A stretch of DNA of 64,000 nt from Bog-473 sp963730785. Its GTDB lineage: Bacteria; Actinomycetota; Acidimicrobiia; Acidimicrobiales; RAAP-2. Location of the stretch: positions 62,001 to 126,000 of the forward strand of contig CAVSTF010000016.1 in assembly GCA_963730785.1 (NCBI GenBank), in the 5' to 3' direction. Every line of letters starts with the position of its first letter. The first letter of the stretch is position 1. The notes under the pieces were generated by a model. The model was not told where the DNA came from and did not search any database. It was given only the letters and a program-made list of their open reading frames with translations. A program made the position numbers and the translations under genes. This document shows, piece after piece, positions 27,182-36,288 of this stretch.

Positions 27182-28063
27182 GTGAGCAATGCGAGCGACC
27201 CCATTCGTGTGGGTTTGGTAGGCGCCGGACCGTGGGCACAGCTCTTTCACGCGCCGATGTTTGCCGCCAATCCGGACACGACACTGGCTGGCGTGTGGTC
27301 ACGACGGCCCGAAGCCTCCGAAGAGATCGCTCGAACGCATGAATCAACGAGCTTCCGGTCGGTTGAGGAGATGTTCGACCACGTCGATGCCCTTTCGTTC
27401 GCCGTGCCTCCAGACATTCAGGCCGCAATAGGCATGGACGGCGCACTCGCTGGCAAGGCCCTGCTCCTGGAGAAACCAATTGCCCTCGACCTCGGTCATG
27501 CCACCGAGCTGGCAAATGTCATTGATGAAACCGGCGTACCGACACAATTGGTATTGACCTGGCGATATGCAAACAGCGTTCGACTTTTTCTAGAAGCAGT
27601 TCACCAATGCGAACCGCTTGGCGCCCGCGGTCACTTTCTTACCGGCGGGTTCTTGGGCGGCATGTTTGCCACTCCTTGGCGACTTGAAAAGGGACCACTT
27701 TGGGACTTAGGCCCTCACCTGATCGACCTACTCGACGCTGCCCTCGGTCCGGTAGAAGAGATTGCCGCCTACGGCGATCTCCACCGCTGGGTTGAGCTCC
27801 ATCTCACCCATGCGAGTGGAACGGTCAGCCAGGCGTCCATCACCGCCTACAGCCGGCTCGATCCGAGTCGTGCCGGCGTCTCGGTCTTTCATGCCGATGG
27901 CGTCGTTGAAGTCGACGGAAACGGTGTCGCCCATGAAGCATTCACAAACATCGCATCGGAGTTCGCCCAGACGGTCAGAGAGCACCGTTCGCATGCGCTC
28001 GATGTCCATCGGGGCCTCTACCTACAGAAGCTTTTGACGTCAGCTGCATCAGATTTCGACTGA
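27182..28063 (+). CDS. Gfo/Idh/MocA family oxidoreductase
   Basis: 293 residues from GTG 27182. NAD(P)-binding VGLVGAGPWAQLFHAPMF, GVWSRRPEASEEIA, the EKP motif in LLLEKPIALDLGHA, and DLGPHLIDLLDAALG with the His typical of the family. The C-terminal alpha/beta domain is shorter than average. It oxidises or reduces a sugar-like or cyclic alcohol; substrate unknown. It follows the monooxygenase after 28 bases. Confidence 0.85.
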   Translation: MSNASDPIRVGLVGAGPWAQLFHAPMFAANPDTTLAGVWSRRPEASEEIARTHESTSFRSVEEMFDHVDALSFAVPPDIQAAIGMDGALAGKALLLEKPIALDLGHATELANVIDETGVPTQLVLTWRYANSVRLFLEAVHQCEPLGARGHFLTGGFLGGMFATPWRLEKGPLWDLGPHLIDLLDAALGPVEEIAAYGDLHRWVELHLTHASGTVSQASITAYSRLDPSRAGVSVFHADGVVEVDGNGVAHEAFTNIASEFAQTVREHRSHALDVHRGLYLQKLLTSAASDFD

Positions 28064-28190
28064 AGCCGGTCGTCTCTCAGCTGCAGAATCAGCCAGCGTA
28101 ATTGTTCATTGCTCGATACCGCGCGCTTAAGCACAGGTTGCTGTCGCTGCCTTGGCCGATCCACTAATGAACTGATCAACGCCTGCGCGG

Positions 28191-28568
28191 TTATTTCTGC
28201 TTCCCTGACTGATTAAGGGCCACAGCTGCTTTGACGAGTGCCTTAAACGCACGTTCATCGATCTTGTCACCTTCCAAAAAGTCGATGGCCCGGCGGGTGT
28301 TTCCCTCGAGACTGGAGTTGAACAGTCCCGAGGGGTCCGCAAGTGAGGCTCCCTTGGCGAAGGTAATTTTCACATGGGTCTTGTAGGTCTCACCGGTGCA
28401 GATCATGCCGTCGTGCGACCAGAGCGGAACTCCGTCCGGGTTCGACGCCTTTTTCCACTTCTGCTCCTCGACCACATCCGGATCGGCTTGTTCGATGAGT
28501 GCGCGCAAGCGAGACAGTGTCACCTGACGCCAATCCTCGGTACTTTTGGCAGTGTCGTTCTTCGGCAT
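28191..28568 (-). CDS. DUF1801 family protein
   Basis: 125 residues from ATG 28568 (MPKNDTAKSTEDW), chosen over the longer frame start at 28643 because the family begins near the helix WRQVTLSRLRALIEQADPDV. EQKWKKASNPDGVPLWSHDGMICTG and VKITFAKGASLADPSGLFN are typical DUF1801 features, as is the closing IDERAFKALVKAAVALN. YdhG-like small fold; role unknown. Confidence 0.8.
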   Translation of the reverse strand: MPKNDTAKSTEDWRQVTLSRLRALIEQADPDVVEEQKWKKASNPDGVPLWSHDGMICTGETYKTHVKITFAKGASLADPSGLFNSSLEGNTRRAIDFLEGDKIDERAFKALVKAAVALNQSGKQK

Positions 28569-28761
28569 AATCGAAAGGGTACCGTCCAACGACTCAAGGG
28601 CAAGGAGCCGTTGCGTTCGGCCACTGACCACGACATACACCATGTCCCTTCGAGCTGATACGGATCCAAGTTAACGGGAGTCAGATCAAACTCATCTGGG
28701 TCGAGCTGTCACCAGCAGCACCATTCGGCTCTAACTTGCAATAGACGAATGGGAGCTATTC

Positions 28762-29619
28762 ATGGATGACCAACCAACAACAGAATCGACCCGCGCCATC
28801 GTGCTTGGCGGGGGTGGCGTGACGGGAATTGCGTGGGAGATTGGGGTGTTGGCTGGGCTGGTGGCATCGGGTGTTGATCTCGCCAAGGCAGATGTCGTAA
28901 TCGGCACGTCGGCCGGCGCCTTCGTAGGCGCGGCGGTGGCCAGCGGGTATGACCTCGAGAAGTTGGCCGCAGCGCAGTCCAAACCGGATACGAATGAAAT
29001 CCAGGTCGCGGCGTCGGCTGAGACCATCACGGCCTGGTTCACTGCCTTTAGTGCTGGCGACGCCATTCAGGTTGGAGCCGCCTTCGGCGATATTGCCAAG
29101 GCGAACCCTGAGCCGGTCTCGGTTGACGTTCGCCGCGCCATTGTCGAGTCCCGCTTGGTCACGAAAGAATGGCCTCCCGCCTTGCGGGTCACCGCTGTCG
29201 ACGCCGATAGTGGGATACTTCACGTGTTCGATTCCACCTCGGGCATTGAATTGGTCGATGCCGTTTCAGCCAGTGGCGCCGTGCCTGGCGTCTGGCCCCT
29301 TGTACGTATCGAAGGTCGCTCGTGGATCGACGGAGGCATGGTCTCATCAACCAATGCTCGGCTTGCTGATGCTTTCGATCGGGTGATTGTGCTGGCGCCC
29401 ATGCCCACCGGATACGGCACCATTCCCGGAGTCGAAGATGATGTGGCCGCAATGCAGCTCACCGCAATGGTTCACCTTTCCTCTCCTGACGATGAGAGTG
29501 TCCAGGCGATTGGACCGAATCCCTACGATTCTGATCGAAGAGGTCCCGCCGCAGCAGTCGGAAAACTCCAGGGCAACCGGATAGCACCAATGATCAATGC
29601 GATGTGGGCCGATAGCTAA
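28762..29619 (+). CDS. Patatin-like phospholipase
   Basis: 285 residues. Oxyanion hole RAIVLGGGGVTGIAWEIG, nucleophile DVVIGTSAGAFVGA (GxSxG) and catalytic Asp in the DGG of RSWIDGGMVSS. It belongs to the bacterial patatin family of lipid acyl hydrolases, a Ser-Asp dyad. No signal peptide, so probably cytoplasmic. Its last 270 bases are overlapped on the other strand by the extended reading frame of the CoA-binding protein. Confidence 0.85.
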   Translation: MDDQPTTESTRAIVLGGGGVTGIAWEIGVLAGLVASGVDLAKADVVIGTSAGAFVGAAVASGYDLEKLAAAQSKPDTNEIQVAASAETITAWFTAFSAGDAIQVGAAFGDIAKANPEPVSVDVRRAIVESRLVTKEWPPALRVTAVDADSGILHVFDSTSGIELVDAVSASGAVPGVWPLVRIEGRSWIDGGMVSSTNARLADAFDRVIVLAPMPTGYGTIPGVEDDVAAMQLTAMVHLSSPDDESVQAIGPNPYDSDRRGPAAAVGKLQGNRIAPMINAMWADS

Positions 29620-30096
29620 TTCGGCGCACTCCAATCTGAGCCGCCGTTGCTCAATGATCAAACAGCGGTCCTCGACATACAACATGCCCGCCGACTCAGC
29701 GATCTCTCGAGCTTCTTCTGAGGCGATGCCTAGCTGAAGCCACAGCGCACTGGCACCGACGGCGACGGCTTGTCGTGCCACATCGGGCGTCCGCTGGGAA
29801 GGTCGGAAGACATCCACCAGACCAACTTGCTCCGGTACGTCGGCGAGGGCCGGGTAGACCGTCTCTCCCAGTATCAAGCCGCCATTGGGGTTTACCGGGA
29901 TAATTCGCCAACCATTTTGCTGCATATGGGCAGGCACTGAGTGCGCCGCTTTCTCGGGTGCACCACTGGCGCCCACCACGGTGATGGTGTCATACGTGAC
30001 GAGGATTCTCTCCACAACTGCATCAGTAGTGTTCACCTTCCCCACGGTACCGTCCGTCGCACCAAGGACCGACAGTCTGTCGGCGAATTCCCTCAT
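29347..30096 (-). CDS. CoA-binding domain protein with questionable C-terminus
   Basis: Start ATG 30096 (MREFADRLSVLG) is preferred to the TTG at 30123. TYDTITVVGASGAPEKAAHSVP, GWRIIPVNPNGGLILGE, LVDVFRPSQRTPDVARQAVAVGA and LWLQLGIASEEA are the CoA_binding_2 (YccU-like) pattern, a Rossmann fold that binds CoA or a nucleotide. The family normally ends soon after the VEDRCLIIEQ segment, about position 29650. The last 90 or so codons run antisense through the patatin gene and have no family support, so a lost stop by a sequence error near 29.62 kb is likely. Confidence 0.75.
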   Translation of the reverse strand: MREFADRLSVLGATDGTVGKVNTTDAVVERILVTYDTITVVGASGAPEKAAHSVPAHMQQNGWRIIPVNPNGGLILGETVYPALADVPEQVGLVDVFRPSQRTPDVARQAVAVGASALWLQLGIASEEAREIAESAGMLYVEDRCLIIEQRRLRLECAELAIGPHRIDHWCYPVALEFSDCCGGTSSIRIVGIRSNRLDTLIVRRGKVNHCGELHCGHIIFDSGNGAVSGGHGRQHNHPIESISKPSIG

Positions 30097-30174
30097 TTTT
30101 GAGCTTCGGTCAACCAGGAACAAGGACGCTGCATTTTCGTCATTGTTACCCGACTTGTCGTTACAGCTGGACAG

Positions 30175-30915
30175 CTAGGCGGTCAGCACCAAGGGTCCTT
30201 CTCGCGTCACCACCATCGAGTGTTCGAACTGGGCCACCAGACTTCCATCGGACGTACGGAGCGTCCACCCATCGTCATCATCGATGACGTGATCCGACGA
30301 GACCGACAAGAAGGGCTCGATTGCCAGTACCAATCCCTCATGGAGAATCATTCGCTGACCGTCATCAACGCTCGGCACTGAAGGTTCCTCATGCAGTCCC
30401 CGCCCGATTCCGTGACCATTCAGATTCTTGATGACCCGGAACCCGTGTCGTCGAGCTCTCTTTTCGACGGCTCGGCCCAGGTCTCGCAGTCGAGCACCGG
30501 GTTGTGCCGCGTCCATGGCGTCGCTTTGTGCGAGTCTCGCTGCCTCCAGGAGCCGAACTGCAATCGGCGAAGTGTCGCCAACGGCAACGCTGATGCCGGT
30601 GTCGGAGAAGTAGCCATCTAGTTCCGCGGAAACGTCGAGGTTCACGAGGTCGCCATCACGAAGCTGGCGTTTGAGGGATGGGATGCCATGCGCTGCCTCG
30701 TCATTGATGCTGATGCACGTTGAGCCGGGAAAGCGGTAGGTCATACGCGGTGCCGAGCGGGCTCCGTGACGGCGGAACACCCCTCTGCCTACAGCATCAA
30801 GTTCGCCGGTGGTCGTGCCCGGGAAGACAGCCTCAACCATGGCTTGCCGGGCTTCAGAAACAACTCGGCCTGCTCGAATAAGAGCATCGAGTTCCTCTTG
30901 GCTGTCAATGGTCAT
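30175..30915 (-). CDS. map: Methionine aminopeptidase, type I
   Basis: 246 residues from ATG 30915. All five metal ligands are visible: Asp in NLDVSAELDGYFSDTG (two), His in NGHGIGRGLHEEPSVP, Glu in LAIEPFLSV, and Glu in VAQFEHSMVV. It removes N-terminal Met from new proteins. It lacks the N-terminal SH3-binding zinc extension found in MetAP1c, so is the short type. It is probably a second copy, because it is not next to ribosomal genes. Same strand as the CoA-binding gene. Confidence 0.9.
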   Translation of the reverse strand: MTIDSQEELDALIRAGRVVSEARQAMVEAVFPGTTTGELDAVGRGVFRRHGARSAPRMTYRFPGSTCISINDEAAHGIPSLKRQLRDGDLVNLDVSAELDGYFSDTGISVAVGDTSPIAVRLLEAARLAQSDAMDAAQPGARLRDLGRAVEKRARRHGFRVIKNLNGHGIGRGLHEEPSVPSVDDGQRMILHEGLVLAIEPFLSVSSDHVIDDDDGWTLRTSDGSLVAQFEHSMVVTREGPLVLTA

Positions 30916-30988
30916 AACAGGAGCCTACGGCGAGGAAGCGATTACGCGGCGAGCAGCGGCTACAACTTCTTTCCTTGACCAATCTGGA

Positions 30989-31486
30989 CTACATCCCGGC
31001 AGGGCTATTTCCGGCTTGCACGATGTACTTGGCACGGCGAATCCACAAAATGGTGTGATAGACGACGTGACCATCTTCGAAGTTCAGTTGGCCGCGGCGG
31101 ATGAACCTGGAGAAACCACCCGGATTCGGGCTGCCCAGCGACACTAGGCCGGCATGACGCGGGTAGGACGCCAGCAGCTTGCCGGGAATATGGAAGGGCC
31201 AATCCCGATACACGTAGACGTTCTGGTCGGTGACCAGCACGATGCGGTGGAAATAGAACGTCAGGACACTGATCGCAAACTCAATCAAGTCACCTACCGT
31301 CGGTATGAACCGGACAATGTCCTCCCCCACGCCGATTAGCAGGGAGGTCGCCAGGTTGTTGTAGGCGAAACACACCGCCACGCCCTGTTCATTGACCTTG
31401 GCCCGCCTGGCCACCCGCTGCGCCATGCGCTGGTTGTACCTCCGCACCGGAGGACCGGCGGGATAGGAATCAAGGGAAGCGTTCAT
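30989..31486 (-). CDS. Conserved hypothetical, PH-like, membrane-associated
   Basis: 165 residues. The N-terminus is basic (QRMAQRVARRAKV); a hydrophobic stretch LIEFAISVLTFYFHRIVLVT is followed by QNVYVYRDWPFHIPGKLL and RRGQLNFEDGHVVY, the pattern of a small beta barrel like a bacterial PH domain used for membrane-proximal sensing. No family assigned with confidence. Confidence 0.55.
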   Translation of the reverse strand: MNASLDSYPAGPPVRRYNQRMAQRVARRAKVNEQGVAVCFAYNNLATSLLIGVGEDIVRFIPTVGDLIEFAISVLTFYFHRIVLVTDQNVYVYRDWPFHIPGKLLASYPRHAGLVSLGSPNPGGFSRFIRRGQLNFEDGHVVYHTILWIRRAKYIVQAGNSPAGM

Positions 31487-31654
31487 GAACGCAAACCTAG
31501 AGGACTTCCGCCCAGCCGTGATGACATTGGGAAATCGAAGTCGCCTTGCCGGTCAGAGATCGTCGATCGGCGGCTCGCCATCCAACCAATTCCACTCGCT
31601 ATCCAGCATGAACTCTGGTGGCAGAGTGGGACGTATTGGCGCTCAAAAGGTGGG

Positions 31655-32020
31655 TCAGACTTGAATCGACTGACCATCGACCGTCACCTGAACTCGGTCG
31701 GGGTAGAAAGACAACATCCCTCTTACTTCGGCGGCCTGAGCTGTCGGCGTCTCGTAACTCCACACGATGCCGTCGTGGATCTCGCCGTCGAGGTCAAGAG
31801 ACCAATAGGACGCATCGCCCTTGAACGGACAATTGGTATGGAACGTTGTGGGCCTCAGAAGATCCATCCGCACGTCGTCTGGTGGCAGGTAATAGCGGGC
31901 GGGCAGTCCGGTCTCCTCGAGCCTCATGGCTCGGTCGGTGGAGGCGAGCAGTCGGCCACCAAGCCGGACTTCCACATGAGCGTCGGCTGAGGCGATGTTG
32001 ATGGTGTGGCCTGGCGTCAT
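31655..32020 (-). CDS. DUF427 family protein
   Basis: 121 residues from ATG 32020 (MTPGHTINIASADAHVEV). The features VEVRLGGRLLASTDRAMRLEETGLPARYYLPPDDV..., TTFHTNCPFKGDASYWSLDL and DGIVWSYETPTAQAAEVRGMLSFYPDRV follow the family order. DUF427 is a small beta-barrel of unknown activity. The longer frame start at 32140 is not used because the family starts at this Met. Divergent from the methyltransferase at 32106. Confidence 0.85.
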   Translation of the reverse strand: MTPGHTINIASADAHVEVRLGGRLLASTDRAMRLEETGLPARYYLPPDDVRMDLLRPTTFHTNCPFKGDASYWSLDLDGEIHDGIVWSYETPTAQAAEVRGMLSFYPDRVQVTVDGQSIQV

Positions 32021-32105
32021 GAAGGGACAGGCTACCGGTGGGTCCCAGCTCCAGGCGACGCCCACAGCCGGCGAACTGGGGCAAATGGCGCAGTAGGTTT
32101 GGCCA

Positions 32106-32912
32106 ATGAGCGATCCAGAACCAGCTCTGTTCAATTTCACCTCCGTTCCGGATGGCTATCGGCACTATCTACAGCCGGCAGTGTTCGATCCATGGGCTCG
32201 GGAACTCCTGGCCTTTGTGCCTCCTTCGACCGGAGACGTGGTTCTCGACATCGCTGCGGGGACTGGTGCGGTGGCACACGCAGCAGCAATCATGGTTGGA
32301 CCGAGCGGGCGGGTAATTGCCTCTGACGTCAGCCCGCTCATGCTCGCCGAGGTTCAGCTAGCAGCAACAGATGATCGATCAGCGGTTGAACCTCTCGAGT
32401 GTCCGGCCGATCGCCTAGCTCTGACGGATGGGGTCGCCGATGCCGTGTACTGCCAACAGGGTCTGCAGTTCATGGCGGATCGACATGCCGTCATCACTGA
32501 AATGGCACGAGTGCTGCGCCCAGGTGGCGCCATTGGCGTTGCCGTCTGGTCCGACGAGAGTCCTCCTGAGCCATTTGCTTCGTACGCTCGGATCCTCCAG
32601 GACCACGGCGTTGCCGAGCCATACCCGAATGCATACGACACGTCGCTGGTCACCATGTCGGAGGACGAGATCAAAGGCCTCCTCACAGCGGTCGATTCTG
32701 CGCAGACCACAGTTCGCACCGTCGAGATTCCGCTCCTTTGGCCCGAGTCCCGACATGCCTCCCTCGGTATCACCGGCTCAACCTATGGCCCGACGGTGGC
32801 TGCACTTGGCCTACACCAACGAGAGGCCGTGTTCGCCGCTATAGAGGAACAGGCTTACGGCCAACCTCCCATGACCATGAGGGCAGTACTGGGCCGCGCC
32901 GTCGTTGGCTGA
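32106..32912 (+). CDS. SAM-dependent methyltransferase
   Basis: 268 residues. Motif I VVLDIAAGTGAVAHAAA, motif II VIASDVSPLMLAEVQ, post-I LTDGVADAVYCQQGLQFMAD and LRPGGAIGVAVWSDE. It belongs to the UbiE/Coq5-like Methyltransf_11/25 group, common in actinobacterial secondary metabolism. Substrate unknown. No operon partner on its strand. Confidence 0.83.
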   Translation: MSDPEPALFNFTSVPDGYRHYLQPAVFDPWARELLAFVPPSTGDVVLDIAAGTGAVAHAAAIMVGPSGRVIASDVSPLMLAEVQLAATDDRSAVEPLECPADRLALTDGVADAVYCQQGLQFMADRHAVITEMARVLRPGGAIGVAVWSDESPPEPFASYARILQDHGVAEPYPNAYDTSLVTMSEDEIKGLLTAVDSAQTTVRTVEIPLLWPESRHASLGITGSTYGPTVAALGLHQREAVFAAIEEQAYGQPPMTMRAVLGRAVVG

Positions 32913-32959
32913 GCGGGATGGTGTCGCGATCCCGGCGAACTCGGGCAGCTTGGTGAACG

Positions 32960-33391
32960 CTATTGATCGACCCAAACTGCGACTTCTCCGCCCCCAGGAA
33001 CGCACACGATCAGATTCTTCCCGGGACCCACTACTTGCCAGGCTTCGTAGTTCCGATCGGGAGGCACCTGTATTTGAACTCCGCTCCGGAACGTGAGATT
33101 TAGGGTTCCGACTTCGTCCACATTCGAATCCACGAGGGCGTCTGGATAGATGCTGAGGAGAGGCCCCAGAGAATCATTCTCAAAGCAATGGCTCGTCCGG
33201 CCCTGGCTGGTCACTGTGAATGGGCTTTCGATCTTTATTTCAAAGTCACCGAATCGAAGCCTCACCATGTTTTCGGTATCGATCCTCACTAGATCTCGCG
33301 AGCCTAAAACAAGCTCCCAATCTTGACCGAGCTGGCGCATTACACCCTGACGCCTGTTGCCGTCCGAGTCGTATATGAATGGTGCGTCCAC
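32960..33391 (-). CDS. Conserved hypothetical, beta-rich (DUF6188-like)
   Basis: 143 residues from GTG 33391. Alternating hydrophobic strands LGQDWELVLG, MVRLRFGDFEIKIESPF and VGTLNLTFRSGVQIQVPP, then DRNYEAWQVVGPGKNLIVCVPGGG. The closing YEAW...VCVPGGG pattern resembles small actinobacterial proteins labelled DUF6188 that sit near toxin-immunity loci. That assignment is from memory and weak. No toxin gene is adjacent. Confidence 0.55.
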   Translation of the reverse strand: MDAPFIYDSDGNRRQGVMRQLGQDWELVLGSRDLVRIDTENMVRLRFGDFEIKIESPFTVTSQGRTSHCFENDSLGPLLSIYPDALVDSNVDEVGTLNLTFRSGVQIQVPPDRNYEAWQVVGPGKNLIVCVPGGGEVAVWVDQ

Positions 33392-33451
33392 AGGAATTTG
33401 TTTCTAGCACCTGGCCTTTCGTCCTCAATCTGGCGACAGGGATGCGGTCGA

Positions 33452-34087
33452 TTACCAGGACAGCGACGTTGCCCCCAGGGCCTCGACGGCCTCTCCCTCG
33501 CCCTCCAGATCGATGCAGGCATGTCCCTGGCGCCCGAAGGCGTAGAGAAGGATCTCACCGGGCGGACCGGCAATGGTCACGGCCGGCGTCCCGGGGCGGG
33601 CTTGGAACATTTCATCGCCCCATCGGAGTACCACGCCTACGGGTGACCGTCGGAACGCGCGCCGCCCAAACCAACGCACGACGCGCCAAATGTCGGCGTC
33701 CGCCTCCGCATCGAGCTGCCGAAGCTCCCAGCCGTCACGGCACCGACGAACGTCTTCGTAGTGCACGAAGAACTCGTGAGTGTTGCCCATCCGATCGAAG
33801 CCCGGTCGACGCAGCGGTGACCATCTCGGAGGTCCTGTGCGAAGGCTCTCGACGACGTCGCTGTAAGGACGGCGCAAGATGCCGTGGCGAACGTGCTCAC
33901 TCCATTGCGCCAGCGCGGGTACGACCAGACCCGGCACGCTATCGGGACGGCGATCGCGGGCGACAAGGTGGGCGGCCAGGTCGGCGGTCGTCCATCCTTC
34001 GTTGAGGGTGAGGGCGTCGGGGCCGAGTTCGTCGAACAGGTCGCAGAGAGCGAGTCGGTCTCGCCGGGACAGGGGAAGAGCGTTCAC
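33452..34087 (-). CDS. TIGR03085 family metal-binding protein (maleylpyruvate isomerase-like)
   Basis: 211 residues from GTG 34087. N-terminal helical DinB/MDMPI-type bundle: RDRLALCDLFDELGPDALTLNEGW, TTADLAAHLVARDRRPDS, and NTHEFFVHYEDVRRCRDGW provide the metal-ligand pattern (His, Asp/Glu, His). The C-terminal part has VTIAGPPGEILLYAFGRQ. Family members are linked to mycothiol-dependent isomerases but have no proven role. Confidence 0.82.
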   Translation of the reverse strand: MNALPLSRRDRLALCDLFDELGPDALTLNEGWTTADLAAHLVARDRRPDSVPGLVVPALAQWSEHVRHGILRRPYSDVVESLRTGPPRWSPLRRPGFDRMGNTHEFFVHYEDVRRCRDGWELRQLDAEADADIWRVVRWFGRRAFRRSPVGVVLRWGDEMFQARPGTPAVTIAGPPGEILLYAFGRQGHACIDLEGEGEAVEALGATSLSW

Positions 34088-34200
34088 CAATCGAGAGAGT
34101 AGGCGACCGCGACCCAGAGCTGGCGAACTGGAGCATTCAAGTATCGGTGATCCGAACCATTCACATTGTCAAACAACCCCACACCGGGGGAAGCGACGCA

Positions 34201-34992
34201 TTAGACGCCTTCGGAAGGACGGAGGCGCGCCAAGTAGCCATCCACTGCCTTCACGTCGTAACCCTTGAGTCCAAGTCGAAACTGAACTTGGCTCAGCTCT
34301 GAAGGCGGTACCTCCTCGCCATTTTCAAGGCGATCAGCGACTTTTTTCAGAAACGAATTGACCTCGTCGACGTTGTAGCCCTTCAAGGCAGTCGGAAACG
34401 TCATGCGCCCGATGTCCGTGGGCCTGGTTGGAGTTTCTGAGGTTTGGCCGAAGTATCGGACATCCGCTGGAAGCGTTCCACCAGGAATCATTGGCGCAAC
34501 GGATGTGAGAATGGTCTGCGGACGCCATATTGGACCGAGAACAAATAAGTAGACGGCAGCCAACCCAGCGGCGACAAATACTGCAACCTGCGCCGAGCCG
34601 GCCAAACGATTTACCGAAAAATGCGCCAAAGCTCGTAATTCAGCGAGGACGGACAACACCGCCAACGGCCTCAAAATATTTCCCGCAAACCATTGGTCAT
34701 AGGGCGGATGAAGGAACGGCCAACTTCGCCTCGGGATCCCTCTAGATCGACGACGTATCTTTGCAAACAGAGTCCCAACCAATATCAGGACCAAAATCAC
34801 ACCCATTGCCTCTGCCTGAGTCTGACTCCCAGATTCATTTGAACCATTGCGATTTGGGACAAGTCCGGCATTAAAGAATGAGACTACGGCCCCCGCTAGC
34901 AAAGTCAGCATGATGACTCGGAAGGCATACGCACCTTTGCTGTGGCCCTGAGTCCAACGACCGAGTCCTCCCCGTGACCACCTACCGCTCAT
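34201..34992 (-). CDS. Membrane protein with two DivIVA-type motifs
   Basis: 263 residues from ATG 34992. Hydrophobic segments VIMLTLLAGAVVSFF, AMGVILVLILVGTLFA and AVFVAAGLAAVYLFVLGPIW form about three membrane spans. The cytosolic tail (about 200-263) carries two copies of the DivIVA N-terminal motif: FPTALKGYNVDEVNSFLKK and FRLGLKGYDVKAVDGYLAR. In DivIVA/Wag31 this motif mediates membrane curvature or partner binding at cell poles. The fusion of membrane spans with a tandem DivIVA-repeat tail suggests a polar or divisome-associated role. Confidence 0.65.
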   Translation of the reverse strand: MSGRWSRGGLGRWTQGHSKGAYAFRVIMLTLLAGAVVSFFNAGLVPNRNGSNESGSQTQAEAMGVILVLILVGTLFAKIRRRSRGIPRRSWPFLHPPYDQWFAGNILRPLAVLSVLAELRALAHFSVNRLAGSAQVAVFVAAGLAAVYLFVLGPIWRPQTILTSVAPMIPGGTLPADVRYFGQTSETPTRPTDIGRMTFPTALKGYNVDEVNSFLKKVADRLENGEEVPPSELSQVQFRLGLKGYDVKAVDGYLARLRPSEGV

Positions 34993-35330
34993 CTCCCTAG
35001 ATTGCCATCACTGGGCAACCAAGAAGGCTTCAACCTCCGCGAATCGCCTCACACCCGGCGAAGTGGGTTAGTCGTCGGCCTTGTCGACGAATCGCTTGAG
35101 TGCACGGAGGTAGCCGCCAGTTCCGGCTCGCTGAACCCCTCTTCCCACTGGGCCTGAAAGGCGGACGCGGATCGGCGGGGCAGGAGAATGCCCTGATCTC
35201 AAACCTGACGCTCTGATCGGGTGACATCGATCACACTGACCCACGACCGGCGTTCGGGGACACTCTCACCTGTGGATTCCATCTAGAGCATGCTGGCGGC
35301 TGTTGTTCGAGAGAATGAGGGGGACGTTCT
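34993..35330. other. Intergenic region, possible gene remnant
   Basis: 338 bases without an intact gene. On the minus strand a short stretch ending at a TAA (35068-35070) reads GYLRALKRFVDKADD after an apparent frame jump from SAFQAQWEEGFSEPEL, which looks like the last 35 residues of a lost gene. There is no start upstream. The right end carries the ribosome site of the gene at 35331. Confidence 0.35.
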
Positions 35331-35732
35331 ATGGGTTTCTTTGGCAGGTTTGTTTATAGCGACGGTCATTGGTCTGACGTTGCCAGCGGAAGCACTTACC
35401 TTTCAGTCGAGGCACACGACAGCGACTTTGCGATTGTTATCTACGCCCCCGCAGACCCTTCGCGGGGACGCTTCTACCTTGGTTTCCAGCCTCGTGACTA
35501 CTTTGAGGACCCGAGTGCGAGTGATCCTTTGGATCTTGATGCGGAGGCGACCGGGATCACGATGTGGGCGAAGCGAGTTCTTGGGGCAGATTTGGAAGTC
35601 GAGGTTGTTCGTACACTTCTTGCCGAGGACGGTGTGATCGAGCCCGAGGACGACTTTGTAGAAGCGACCGTCGAGCGGATGCTCAAGCTACTGAGTCTGC
35701 CCGTTCCCGCTGGCTTTCCAGAATCGTCATAA
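35331..35732 (+). CDS. Hypothetical protein
   Basis: 133 residues from ATG 35331, with GAGGGGG upstream. Acidic protein with a probable beta core (GSTYLSVEAHDSDFAIVIYAP, GRFYLGFQPRDYF) and a helical acidic C-terminus (DFVEATVERMLKLLSLP). No family recognised. Codon use is less GC-biased than its neighbours at 20-28 kb. Confidence 0.6.
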   Translation: MGFFGRFVYSDGHWSDVASGSTYLSVEAHDSDFAIVIYAPADPSRGRFYLGFQPRDYFEDPSASDPLDLDAEATGITMWAKRVLGADLEVEVVRTLLAEDGVIEPEDDFVEATVERMLKLLSLPVPAGFPESS

Positions 35733-35921
35733 GTCAGGTTGGCTTGCCTCCGAAGTGCCGACCAATCCATAACCGGTGAACTTGGACAGTTCTACTCTCA
35801 CTGTCTACCCACTGGGGCGGGATCGACGACGCACAGACCACCAGAGGCTGAAATGTCGCTGCTCAACCGGCGCAATCGAGGGTGCCTTGCCTAGGTCAGA
35901 AGCGTGGAGGATCATGGTCGA

Positions 35922-36286
35922 GTGCGCCGCCTCGTCCCCTATGCACTTGTCGCGCTTCTTGGGCTCGGGTCAGCATTTGGCCTTGGTTTCGGACTGTCGG
36001 CCGCACAACTGGGAAATCCTCCTTGACTCCGAGAGAGATCGTGGCCGGAAATCGTTTTCGACTGATGGCCGATGCTGCACTTGGAGGCGATACAAACGAC
36101 CCGGTGATCTTCCCGAGGGTCACCACGCTCAAGTGTGACCTCCCGCAACGTTGGTTGGTAGGGCGCACGTTCAAATGCCAGGGGTTTTCGTCCAAGGGTG
36201 TCCGCCTAGACAGCTACACGATTACAGAAGCGTCTCATGACCAAATCGGTGAATTTCAATTCAGGAGGCTCCGCCAACCGAAGTAA
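35922..36286 (+). CDS. Small exported or anchored protein, frameshifted
   Basis: GTG 35922 lies behind GGAGG and opens a strong hydrophobic leader (PYALVALLGLGSAFGLGFGL). That frame stops after 34 codons. With one missing base restored near 36025 it continues into LTPREIVAGNRFRLMADAAL ... RTFKCQGFSSKGVRLDSYTI and ends at 36286. The result is a 120-residue protein with a signal or anchor and one cysteine pair. No family recognised; one of only three apparent missing-base events in the window. Confidence 0.4.
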
Positions 36287-36288
36287 TC

